NCBI GenBank assembly: GCA_016713535.1
Contig: JADJOY010000008.1
Span: 248,001 to 312,000, forward strand
Source of the DNA: JADJOY01 sp016713535 [NCBI: Deltaproteobacteria bacterium]
Lineage (GTDB): Bacteria > JADJOY01
Direction: 5' to 3'
Length of the DNA: 64,000 bases
Below the pieces are notes generated by a model that was given only the letters and a program-made list of their open reading frames with translations, did not search any database and had not been told where the DNA came from. The first letter of the stretch is position 1, and each line of letters begins with the position of its first letter. This document shows, in pieces, positions 1 to 9,724 of this stretch. The position numbers and the translations under genes were made by a program.

Positions 1-238
1 CCATCAGGAGCGGAGCGCGCTCGGAGAGGTAGTCCTCGGGTGCGAGCGGCACGCCGAGGGTCTCGACGAGGATGCGCGCCGACTCGAGCTTCTTCTGTCC
101 CATCATCCGGCCCTTCAGCACCGGATCGAGGGCCTTGCCGAAGCGCGCGAGGATCGCGTTCGTGACGAGCGTGTAGATGCTCTCGGTGTCGAGCAGCAGG
201 CCGTCGAGATCGAAGATGCAGGGGCGCCGGGCGGTCAT
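1..238 (-). CDS. HAD-superfamily hydrolase, N-terminal part (cut by window edge)
   Basis: The first 79 residues are present, starting at the ATG at 238; the gene runs off the left edge. The start holds the HAD motif I signature FDLDGLLLDTE, with the nucleophile and acid/base aspartates, close to the N-terminus as in subfamily IA phosphatases (beta-phosphoglucomutase and pseudouridine-5'-phosphatase relatives). The following helical segment fits the cap domain. The substrate cannot be told from this fragment. It is divergent from the desaturase at 395. A TAGATT hexamer (minus strand, 252-247) lies 8 nt before the ATG, so the message may have almost no leader. Confidence 0.85.
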   Translation of the reverse strand, partial: MTARRPCIFDLDGLLLDTESIYTLVTNAILARFGKALDPVLKGRMMGQKKLESARILVETLGVPLAPEDYLSERAPLLM

Positions 239-297
239 GGGGCGGAAATCTAGCAGCGCGAACGGCCACGGACCGGGCTGACTCGCGAGCCTCGATG

Positions 298-332
298 TTG
301 ACAGCGATCGATGTCACCATTAGTAATGACAT
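298..332 (+). promoter_or_regulatory. Candidate promoter with overlapping 22-bp palindrome upstream of the desaturase
   Basis: A perfect TTGACA (298-303) is followed after 17-18 nt by TAGTAAT (321-327), a plausible -35/-10 pair. An imperfect inverted repeat, arms ATGTCA (311-316) and TGACAT (327-332), covers the -10. This suggests an operator that blocks RNA polymerase. It is the only AT-rich stretch in the 156-bp divergent gap. The MerR gene downstream is an obvious candidate regulator, but a TetR-type regulator elsewhere would fit a repressor-style palindrome at least as well. Confidence 0.5.
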
Positions 333-394
333 TGAACACTGTTACATCTATCGATGCGCCGCTGAGCGGTGGCATCTAACGAGGAGCCAAGCCC

Positions 395-1579
395 ATGCCG
401 TCCACCGCCCGATCGATCCGACCCACCTCGCGGGTCTCCAACCCGTGCCAGCGTCTCCCCCCCGATGCCCTCAAGCGCTTCGGCGACGAGATCGAGGCCA
501 TTCGCCGCGACGTCGAGGCGAAGCTCGGCAGCGACGACGTGCGCCACGTGAAACGCGTCGACGCGTTCTCGCGCACGATGGAGGTGGTCGGCCGCGTCCT
601 GATCCACGTGAGCCCGGAGCCGGTCTCGTTCGTGGCGGGCGTGACCGCGCTGTGGCTGCACAAGCAGCTCCAGGCCACCGAGGTCGGGCACACCGCGCTC
701 CACGGCGCCTTCGACGGTCTGCCGGGCGCCGAGCGCTTCCAGTCGAAGACCTTCCGCTGGGACACGCCCATCGACGAGGAGTCGTGGGACCAGGGCCACA
801 ACAAACGTCATCACCCGTACACCAACATCGCCGGCAAGGACCCCGACATCCACTTCGGGCCGGTGCGCTTGACCGAGGACACCCCGTTTCGCGCGCATCA
901 TCGCGGCCAGCTTCCGTTCACGCTGTTCGTGTTGTGGCCGAACTTCGGCTTCCTCATGAACCTCCACTTCAGCGGGCTCAACGACTTCTACTTCGGCAAC
1001 GACCGCGGCGAGGGCGGCATGGACTTCCTGCCCGACCGTTCGTGGAAGAGCGCGGTCACCGCGCACAAGCGCGCGCTTCGGAAGTACGCCCGCCACTACG
1101 CCAAGGAGTACGTCTTCTTCCCGGCGCTCGCGGGGCCGTTCTTCTGGAAGGTGATGCTCGGCAACTGGCTCGCGGCGACGATGCGCGACGTCTACTCGGC
1201 GATCACCATCTACTGCGGCCACGTCGGCGAGGACGTCGCGGCGTACGCGGAGGGGACGCGCCCGCGCGGCCCGGGCGCCTGGTACGCGATGCAGGTCGAG
1301 TCGGCGAACAACTTCGAGGTGAAGCTACCAATCTCGATGCTGTGCGGGGCCCTCGACCTGCAGATCGAGCACCATCTGTTCCCGCGCTTCCCGACCAACC
1401 GCCTGCGCGAGATCGCTCCGCGGGTGCGCGCCGCGTGCGAGCGCCACGGCGTGCGCTACCGCAGCGACACCTGGGGCCGCACCCTCGGCAAGGCGCTACG
1501 CCAGATCGCGCGGCTGAGCCGCCCGCGGCCGGGCGAGGCCGACGCCCCGCTCGGGGTGCCAGGCGCGGTGGCGGCATGA
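395..1579 (+). CDS. Membrane fatty acid desaturase
   Basis: A 394-residue member of the membrane di-iron fatty acid desaturase family, which inserts a double bond into acyl chains. The three histidine boxes are visible: HTALH (99-103), HNKRHH (135-140) and QIEHH (323-327). The third box begins with Gln, as in front-end or acyl-lipid desaturases. No cytochrome b5 domain is present, so electrons must come from a separate donor. The start is supported by GAGGAG about 9 nt upstream. The stop overlaps the MerR start (ATGA), so the two genes are probably co-transcribed and translationally coupled. Regiospecificity cannot be assigned. Confidence 0.9.
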   Translation: MPSTARSIRPTSRVSNPCQRLPPDALKRFGDEIEAIRRDVEAKLGSDDVRHVKRVDAFSRTMEVVGRVLIHVSPEPVSFVAGVTALWLHKQLQATEVGHTALHGAFDGLPGAERFQSKTFRWDTPIDEESWDQGHNKRHHPYTNIAGKDPDIHFGPVRLTEDTPFRAHHRGQLPFTLFVLWPNFGFLMNLHFSGLNDFYFGNDRGEGGMDFLPDRSWKSAVTAHKRALRKYARHYAKEYVFFPALAGPFFWKVMLGNWLAATMRDVYSAITIYCGHVGEDVAAYAEGTRPRGPGAWYAMQVESANNFEVKLPISMLCGALDLQIEHHLFPRFPTNRLREIAPRVRAACERHGVRYRSDTWGRTLGKALRQIARLSRPRPGEADAPLGVPGAVAA

Positions 1580-2439
1580 ACGCCGAGGCTGAGATCGACG
1601 ATAATGCGGCCATGGCGAAGCCGAGAGGACGACGGGCGAGCGAGGGTGGCGGAGTCGAGGAGCAGACGTCCGCGGGTGAGGCCACCGCGGACGAGAGCGC
1701 GGTCGTCGAATACACGATCGACGAGCTCGCCGCGCACACCCGTGTGCCGAGCCGCACGATCCGCTTCTACCAGGCCAAGGGTGCTTTGCCGCGACCAACG
1801 GTGCGCGGTCGCACCGCGTATTACGGAGCGGCCCACATCGAGCGCCTCAAGCTCATCGCCGATCTCCAGGACCGCGGTCTCACGATCCGCGCGATCCGCG
1901 ATCTGGTGGCCCGGATCGAGAAGGGCGACCTCGAGCTCGGCGCCTGGCTGGGCGTCGAGGAGCAGCTCTCGCGGCCGTGGGCGAACGACGCGCCGCGCTT
2001 GGTGAACGAGGACGGGCTGCGCGAGCTGGTCGGCAGCGATCGCCCGGGGCTGGTGAGCGAGCTGGTGAGGCTCGGCCTCGTGAACCGCGAGCACGGCTCG
2101 TTCCTGGTGGCGAGCACCGCGCTGCTCAAGCTCGCTCTCGACCTCGAGTCGGCGGGCGTGGATCTCGAGGTCGCGTGGAAGGCCGGCGAGCTGATCCGCA
2201 AGCACGTCGCGCGCGCCGCCCACGATGTCGTCCACTACCTGATCGAGCACGCCGGGCGCGGCTTCGGCCGCGCCGAGACTCCCGACGACATCGGCCGCGC
2301 CATCGGCGCGATCCGCCCCAAGGCGCTCGAGGCCGCCGGGGTGATCTTCGGCCAGGAAGTGGAGCGCACCCTCACGGGCCTGATCCAGAGCGGCGAGATC
2401 GCGCGCGTCACCGCGCGCAAGCCCGGCTCGCGGAAGTAG
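1576..2439 (+). CDS. MerR-family transcriptional regulator
   Basis: A 287-residue protein with an N-terminal MerR winged helix-turn-helix around residues 46-115 (YTIDELAAHTRVPSRTIRFY, then a GRTAYY wing). The C-terminal half is long, helical and unlike metal- or drug-binding MerR sensors; it has no conserved cysteines. It overlaps the desaturase stop by ATGA, suggesting control of lipid desaturation. A second start, ATG at 1612 (MAKPRGRR), sits exactly 6 nt after a GATAAT hexamer and would remove 12 acidic residues, so a shorter leaderless product is possible. Confidence 0.85.
   Translation: MNAEAEIDDNAAMAKPRGRRASEGGGVEEQTSAGEATADESAVVEYTIDELAAHTRVPSRTIRFYQAKGALPRPTVRGRTAYYGAAHIERLKLIADLQDRGLTIRAIRDLVARIEKGDLELGAWLGVEEQLSRPWANDAPRLVNEDGLRELVGSDRPGLVSELVRLGLVNREHGSFLVASTALLKLALDLESAGVDLEVAWKAGELIRKHVARAAHDVVHYLIEHAGRGFGRAETPDDIGRAIGAIRPKALEAAGVIFGQEVERTLTGLIQSGEIARVTARKPGSRK
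1600..1605 (+). promoter_or_regulatory. -10-like hexamer placed for a leaderless internal transcript of the MerR gene
   Basis: GATAAT is followed by exactly 6 nt and then an in-frame ATG (1612). The same spacing occurs before the genes at 11998 and 12919. The element would let the regulator be expressed independently of the desaturase. No matching -35 is evident. Confidence 0.35.
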
Positions 2440-2445
2440 GGGTTT

Positions 2446-2506
2446 GGAGGGCACGGGGCCCTTGGCCCCTCCTCCGTCGCCGCCTTCCCCCGATCGCGGC
2501 GGCGAC
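2446..2506. terminator. Tandem hairpins between convergent genes
   Basis: Two inverted repeats fill the gap between the MerR stop (2439) and the transporter ATPase stop (2534). The first has GGGGCC (2455-2460) pairing with GGCCCC (2464-2469) around a CTT loop, with outer GGAGG/CCTCC arms. The second is a perfect 9-bp repeat, GTCGCCGCC (2476-2484) with GGCGGCGAC (2498-2506). No U-tract follows, which is common in high-GC genomes. Likely a bidirectional terminator. Confidence 0.45.
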
Positions 2507-2533
2507 CGAGCGTGGCCCATGAGCGCGGATGGT

Positions 2534-3306
2534 CTATCTCGGCGCGAGGACGCGGCGCAGGAAGCGCTGGGTGAAGGGGTGCGCGGGCGCGGTGAAGACC
2601 TGGTCGGCGGCCCCTTCCTCCACCTTGCGCCCCGCCTCCAGCACCACCACCCGGTTCGCGACCTCGCGCGCGAAGCCCATCTCGTGGGTGACCACGAGCA
2701 TCGTCATGCGCTCGCGGGCGAGGTCGCGCATGACCTCGAGCACCTCGCCGACCAGCTCGGGGTCGAGGGCGGAGGTGGCCTCGTCGAAGAGCATGAGCGC
2801 CGGTTCCATGGCGAGCGCGCGGGCGATGGCGACGCGCTGCTGCTGACCGCCCGAGAGGCGTGCCGGGTACTCGTCGCGTTTCTCGGCGAGGCCGACGCGC
2901 TCGAGGAGCGCGAGCCCGCGCTCGGTCGCGGCGGGCGGGCTCTCGCCCTTCACCCGCACCGGCGCCTCGATCACGTTCTCGAGCGCGGTGAAGTGGGGAA
3001 GAGGTGAAAGCGCTGGAACACCATGCCGATCCGCGCGCGCTGCGCGTCGACCTCGCGCTCGGGTCGCGCCACCCAGCGGGTGCCGTCGTGGCGCTCGCCG
3101 ATCGGCTTACCGTCGAACCACACGTGCCCGCTGGTCGGCGGTGAGAGGTGGTTGATGCAGCGAAGCAACGTCGACTTCCCCGAGCCGCTCGGGCCAATGA
3201 CCGCCACCACCTCGCCGCGCGCCACGCCGAGGTCGATGCCGGCGAGCACCTCGGCCTGGCCGAAGCGCTTACCGACACCTTCGAGGCGAAGCAGCTCGTC
3301 GCTCAC
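2534..3306 (-). CDS. Polar amino acid ABC transporter ATP-binding protein (one frameshift in this assembly)
   Basis: The GlnQ/HisP-type ATPase that powers the importer formed with the permease at 3303-3977 and binding protein at 4037-4861. The N-terminal part (GTG start at 3306, GTGA overlap with the permease stop) has Walker A GPSGSGKST and the Q-loop region GMVFQRFHLFP. The C-terminal part has signature LSGGQQQR, Walker B LMLFDEATSALDP and the switch histidine in VVTHEMGFA. The frame breaks at a G4 run (2995-2998, plus strand). One extra base restores the family sequence LFPHFTALENVIEAP, so this looks like a missing homopolymer base. Corrected length is about 257 residues, normal for the family. 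Confidence 0.88.
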
Positions 3307-3977
3307 GATTCCCGTGCTCCGAGGCGCGCTTCGAGCCTGGCGGCGACGCCACTCAGGATCAGCACGATCGTCAGGTAGCCGAGCGCCGCCCAGCCGTAGA
3401 CCTCCCATGGCCGGAGGTACGTCGCGGCGATGCGCTGGGTCACGTAGAGCGCCTCGCTGAGCGCGATCACCGACACCAGCGAGGTGTCCTTGGAGAGCGC
3501 CGCGAGCTCGTTCACGATCGGCGGGATCAGCCGGCGGTAGGTCTGCGGCAGGATGATCCGGCGCATGGCGAGGCGGTGGCTCATGCCCAGCGCGCGGGCG
3601 GCCTCCATCTGGCCCCGGTCGATGGACTCGATCGCGGCGCGCAGGATCTCCGCGAAATAGGCCCCCGCGTTGAGGCCGAGCGCGAGCACCCCGGCGGGGA
3701 AGGCGTCGAGGCGCACGTCGAGGAGCGGCGGCAACGCGAAGTAGACGAACAGCACCTGGAGCAAGAGCGGCGTGCCGCGGAAGAGCGCGATGTAGATCCG
3801 CGCCGCGTGGCGCAGCACCGCGAAGCGCGACATCCGCCCGAGGGCGATCAAGAGGCCGACCAGCAGCCCGGCGGCGCCGGAGAGCACCGTCAGCTCGGCG
3901 GTGAGCACGAAGCCGGCCGCGAGCCGCGGCCACACCACCTGGGTGGAGAAGGTCCAGAAGTCGGGCTGGTCGGGCAT
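3303..3977 (-). CDS. Polar amino acid ABC transporter permease
   Basis: A 224-residue inner-membrane permease of the HisM/GlnP type. It has several hydrophobic segments and the family signature after LNAGAYFAEILRAAIESID, then GQMEAARALGMSHRLAMRRI, which is the EAA loop that contacts the ATPase. The single permease gene implies a homodimer. The stop overlaps the ATPase start (GTGA). It lies 59 bp downstream of the binding-protein gene. Confidence 0.92.
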   Translation of the reverse strand: MPDQPDFWTFSTQVVWPRLAAGFVLTAELTVLSGAAGLLVGLLIALGRMSRFAVLRHAARIYIALFRGTPLLLQVLFVYFALPPLLDVRLDAFPAGVLALGLNAGAYFAEILRAAIESIDRGQMEAARALGMSHRLAMRRIILPQTYRRLIPPIVNELAALSKDTSLVSVIALSEALYVTQRIAATYLRPWEVYGWAALGYLTIVLILSGVAARLEARLGARES

Positions 3978-4036
3978 CGAACCGAGGGCGGCGAGAACGG
4001 GTGCGCGACGAACGGGCGTGGCGGCGGCTCGAGCGA

Positions 4037-4861
4037 TCAGTGCGCGGCGGCGCCGAGCACGGTGCCGAACCACGTCTCGGAGATGCGCTGGAAGGTGCCG
4101 TCGGCCCTGGCGGCCTCGAGCGCCGCGGCGAGCGCCTGCACCAGCTCGCCGCCCGGCTTCTTGACCGCCATGCCCACCGGCTCGGGCGCCAGCGCCTGAC
4201 CGGTGACCTGGAAGCTCGCCGCGTCCCGCTTGGCGTAGTAGCGCGCCACCGGCTCGTCGATGACGATCGCCTCGGCCTGTCCCGCCTTGAGCGCCTGGAA
4301 CGCCTGGGTGGCGAGCTGGAACGCCTTCACGTCCTTGATCGCCACGCCGTCCGCCTTGGCCTTGAGGACCGCCTGGTGCGAGGTGGTGTCGGCCTGCACC
4401 GCGACCACCTTGCCGGCGAGGTCGGCCGTGGACTTCACGTTGCTGCCGGGCTTGGCGACGACGACCTGCGCCATCTGCAGATATTCGACGAAGTCCGCGA
4501 CTGCCTTGCGCTCGGGCGTGACGTTCATGCTCGACACGATCACGTCGTAGCGGCTCGAGGTGAGGCCCGCCAGGATCCCGTCCCAGTTCATCACCACGAA
4601 CTCGGCGCGCACGCCGAGCCGCCGCGCGAGGTCGGTGGCGAGGTCGACGTCGAAGCCGGTGGCCTTGCCGTCGGAGCCCTCGAACTCCATGGGCGGGTAC
4701 GTCGCGTCGATCGCCACGCGCAGCACGCCGGCCTTGGCGATTCTCTCGGGCGCGCGCAGCGCGGCGGGCGTGGGATCGGCGGCGAGCGCCGGGAGCGCGG
4801 CGACCGCGAGCGTGGCGACGAGCCACGATCCGAGCGCGAGACGGAGGGCAGGACGCTTCAT
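4037..4861 (-). CDS. Periplasmic amino acid-binding protein (ABC transporter)
   Basis: A 274-residue solute-binding protein of family 3. It has a signal peptide (about residues 1-28, KR then a hydrophobic core ending ALAAD), then the typical entry VLRVAIDATYPPMEF, GFDVDLATDLARRLG and the hinge-proximal VSSMNVTPERK. It captures an amino acid for the permease/ATPase pair. The order binding protein, permease, ATPase on one strand is the usual operon. The ligand is not readable from sequence; the family covers glutamine, histidine, arginine and cystine binders. Confidence 0.92.
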   Translation of the reverse strand: MKRPALRLALGSWLVATLAVAALPALAADPTPAALRAPERIAKAGVLRVAIDATYPPMEFEGSDGKATGFDVDLATDLARRLGVRAEFVVMNWDGILAGLTSSRYDVIVSSMNVTPERKAVADFVEYLQMAQVVVAKPGSNVKSTADLAGKVVAVQADTTSHQAVLKAKADGVAIKDVKAFQLATQAFQALKAGQAEAIVIDEPVARYYAKRDAASFQVTGQALAPEPVGMAVKKPGGELVQALAAALEAARADGTFQRISETWFGTVLGAAAH

Positions 4862-4899
4862 GGGCGATCTCTCCGGGGCCGTGCGAGGACGCGCTGACG

Positions 4900-5817
4900 C
4901 TAGCTCCGCACGCGCCGCGGCAGCAACGCGACCCACCAGCCCACCAGCGCGGGAAGCGTGAAGCCGAGGGCCTGGAGCGAGCCGTGGACGGTCCACATGA
5001 AGTCGAGGTCGAACGCGAACCCGGGTGCCACGGTGCGCAAGCCGTAGACCAGCGCGAGCGAGGTGCCGAGCGCGAGCGCGGCGGCGGCCACACCGAAGAG
5101 CACCCGGGAGAGCCGCTGCTGCCGGCCATCGCGCGCGAGCGTCAGGTGGATCGCGCCCACCGCGAGCACGGCGCCGCCGAACGCCACCACCGCCCCGGTC
5201 TCGAGCCACGGCGTGAGCCCGGCGTGAGTCGCGGAGATCCCGATCGCGACCGCCGGCACGCCGGCGATCACGCCCGCGCACGCGGCGTCGGCGAGCCGGC
5301 TCGGCCGCGCCCGCGCGGCGAGGCTCGCGATGATCGGCAGCGCGAAGCCGGCGTAGTGGAAGTGCGCTGCGGTGAGGATCACCGTCGTCGTGTCGAAGCC
5401 GAACGGCGTGGCGCCGAGCCGGTCGGCGAACATCCACGCGGCGCCGATCGGCACGAAGAGCCGCGCCGCGAGCGCCGCACGCTCGGGCCACGCCGAGCCG
5501 AGCGGGCGGCGTCGCCAGGCTTCGCGGACGGCGCCGAGTGCCACCGAGAGCGTCACGGCGAGCCAGGGCGTGGCGAGGATGCCGGCGCCGCTTCCCGCGT
5601 CGAGCCGCGTGGAGAGCCCGAGCAGCGCCGCCGCGACGGCCACGATCTCGACACGTGGCCCCCAGACATACACGAGGGCGAGACCGAGCGGCACGATCAC
5701 CAGTGCGGCGAACGCGACCAGCGCTCGCGGCCAGGCGGCGAGCTCGCCCACGCCGACGGCGCTCAGCGCGCCCCACACCAGCGCGCCGAGCGCCGCGGCG
5801 AGAGCGCCGCGCCTCAC
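4900..5817 (-). CDS. YndJ-like integral membrane protein
   Basis: A 305-residue, strongly hydrophobic protein with roughly eight to nine predicted membrane segments. The segment ILTAAHFHYAGFALPII matches the characteristic core of the Bacillus YndJ family, whose function is unknown. The GTG start at 5817 overlaps the DUF1990 stop (GTGA), so the two are expected to be co-expressed. The conserved histidines inside membrane helices hint at metal or heme binding, but that is inference only. Confidence 0.75.
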   Translation of the reverse strand: MRRGALAAALGALVWGALSAVGVGELAAWPRALVAFAALVIVPLGLALVYVWGPRVEIVAVAAALLGLSTRLDAGSGAGILATPWLAVTLSVALGAVREAWRRRPLGSAWPERAALAARLFVPIGAAWMFADRLGATPFGFDTTTVILTAAHFHYAGFALPIIASLAARARPSRLADAACAGVIAGVPAVAIGISATHAGLTPWLETGAVVAFGGAVLAVGAIHLTLARDGRQQRLSRVLFGVAAAALALGTSLALVYGLRTVAPGFAFDLDFMWTVHGSLQALGFTLPALVGWWVALLPRRVRS

Positions 5818-6407
5818 GTCCGATCGGCCACGGCCGCCGCGACCGTCGCCTGCATCGCCGCTTTCGAGTCGCGGACGAAGCGGCGCTGGAGCGCGCGGGC
5901 GATCGGGTAGCCGAGGCGGACCATCCAGTAGCGCGGCCGAGAGAAGGCACGGATGTCGTACCAGACCGAGTCGTCGGCGAGCCACTCGACGGTGAAGCGC
6001 TCCTCGCCCTTCTCGACGTGGCGCGGCAGGGTGCCGTAGGCGAAGCCGAACCGCCGGATGGGGCTCTCCTCGTCCACGACGTAGACGATCCGGCAGGTGT
6101 TGAGCCACCACAGCCCGAGGCTGTGGGCGAGCATCGCCACCACCGTGCCGGTGGCGATCGGTGCGCCGGGCGGCTCGATCGCGGTCCACGGCGCCGGGAA
6201 CATGCGCCAGGCGCGGAGGGCGTCGCAGGCTGCGCGAAACGCCGGCTCGCCGTGGCCGAGGAGCAGGCGGTTGTGGTCGAGGTCGAAGCCGGGTGGCGCG
6301 TCGCCACCGTCGGAGCGGCCGACCTCGGCGTAGCTCACCGGGCGGGGGCTCTGGTCGCGGATCGCGGCGGCGATTCGAGCGGCGCTGGGGCGGGTGATCG
6401 ACCACAT
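5814..6407 (-). CDS. DUF1990 family protein
   Basis: A 197-residue protein of the DUF1990 family (related to plant UPF0548). Motifs include SYAEVG, FDLDHNRLLLGHGEPAF, the central CRIVYVVDEESP, RRFGFAYGTLPRHVEKGEE and AFSRPRYWMVRLG. The family has a compact START-like fold prediction and no proven activity. ATG at 6407 was chosen; an in-frame GTG at 6446 would lie inside the palindromic promoter region. It is translationally coupled to the YndJ-like gene. Confidence 0.82.
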   Translation of the reverse strand: MWSITRPSAARIAAAIRDQSPRPVSYAEVGRSDGGDAPPGFDLDHNRLLLGHGEPAFRAACDALRAWRMFPAPWTAIEPPGAPIATGTVVAMLAHSLGLWWLNTCRIVYVVDEESPIRRFGFAYGTLPRHVEKGEERFTVEWLADDSVWYDIRAFSRPRYWMVRLGYPIARALQRRFVRDSKAAMQATVAAAVADRT

Positions 6408-6445
6408 CGGCGGGGGCTCTCGGGGCGGAACGTAACCGGCAACCA

Positions 6446-6510
6446 CTGCTAGTGATCGCTAGCAGGAAATGCGATCAATCACTAGCCAAATTTACTACCA
6501 ACCGCTAGCA
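6446..6510. promoter_or_regulatory. CTAG-rich operator region upstream of DUF1990-yndJ
   Basis: Four CTAG cores occur in 60 bp (6449, 6459, 6482, 6505), striking in a genome where CTAG is rare. The palindrome CTGCTAGTGATCGCTAGCAG (6446-6465) matches its complement at 18 of 20 positions. GCTAGTGAT (6448-6456) is repeated inverted as ATCACTAGC (6478-6486). CGCTAGCA occurs directly at 6457-6464 and 6503-6510. The stretch is AT-rich compared with its surroundings. This looks like multiple binding sites for one dimeric regulator controlling the DUF1990 operon. Confidence 0.6.
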
Positions 6511-6551
6511 AGGCCGTCAATTTCGGCGCGTTCTTGCCGCGAAAAACCCCT

Positions 6552-7558
6552 TCACACGGCCCCGTCGGGCCCCAGCAGCCGCTCCACGGCCAGCTCGGGC
6601 GCCAGCTCACCGCGCTCGACCCTCGCCTCGAGCTCCGCGAGCTGCTCCGCGACGCCCGCGCGGAGCAGGAACCGGGCGTGGAGCTGTTCGTCGAGGAGCG
6701 CGCGCATCCACTCGCGCGACTGACGGGCGCGCCGTGCCGCGAACGAGCCGCGCTCGAGGCCGTTGGCGCGGTGCGCCTCGACGGTCCGCCACAGCTCCTC
6801 GATGCCGTCGCCGGTCTTCGACGACACCGTCACCACGGGCACCTTCCAGCCGTCCTCGGCGGCGCTCAGGTATTCGAGCGCGCGCTGGTAGTCGACGCGG
6901 CTGCGGCTGGCGCGAGAGAGGTTGTCGCCGTCCGCCTTGGTGATCGCGATCAGGTCGGCGAGCTCGATGATGCCCTTCTTGATCCCCTGCAGCTCGTCAC
7001 CGGCTCCGGCGAGGAGCAGCACCAGGAAGCAGTCCACCATCGAGTGGACGGTGGTCTCTGATTGGCCGACGCCGACGGTCTCGACCAGCACCACGTCGTA
7101 GCCGGCCGCCTCGCAGACCAGGATGCTCTCGCGGGTCTTGCGCGCGACACCGCCGAGGGTGCCGGCGGTGGGCGAGGGCCGGATGAACGCGGCGGCGTCG
7201 ACCGAGAGCCGGCTCATGCGGGTCTTGTCGCCGAGCAGGCTGCCGCCGGTGCGGCCGCTGGTGGGATCGACGGCGAGCACCGCGACGCGGTGGCCGGCGC
7301 CGGTGAGGCGGGTGCCGAGAGCATCGATGAGCGTGCTCTTGCCGGCGCCCGGCGGTCCGGTGATGCCGACCCGGCGCGCGCCGCCGGTGTGGCCGGAGAG
7401 CCGCTCGAGGACCTGGTGGGCGAGGCGGGTGTGGGCCGCGGCGGTGCTCTCGACCAGGGTGATCGCGCGCGCCAGCGTCACGCGGTCGCCGGCGAGGACG
7501 CCGGCGACGTAGTCGTCGAGGGTGAGGGCCCGCTTGGTGGCCGGGCGTGCGCCGTCGC

Positions 7559-7562
<4 letters not shown>
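6552..7562 (-). CDS. meaB: Methylmalonyl-CoA mutase-associated GTPase MeaB
   Basis: A 336-residue G3E-type GTPase that gates cobalamin loading and protects methylmalonyl-CoA mutase from inactivation. It has P-loop GPPGAGKST (about 70-78), [20 protein letters not shown], the switch region [10 protein letters not shown] and the specificity motif TKADGDN. Its ATG overlaps the mutB stop (ATGA), placing it as third gene of mutA-mutB-meaB. The C-terminal dimerisation arm is present. Length is normal. Confidence 0.95.

Positions 7563-9720
<2,158 letters not shown>

Positions 9721-9724
<4 letters not shown>

Noticed and set aside
295-1575. A 714-codon frame starting at 295 that reaches the MerR stop
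   Set aside because: Its first 427 codons lie out of frame across the desaturase and have no domain character; the real MerR start is the ATG overlapping the desaturase stop.
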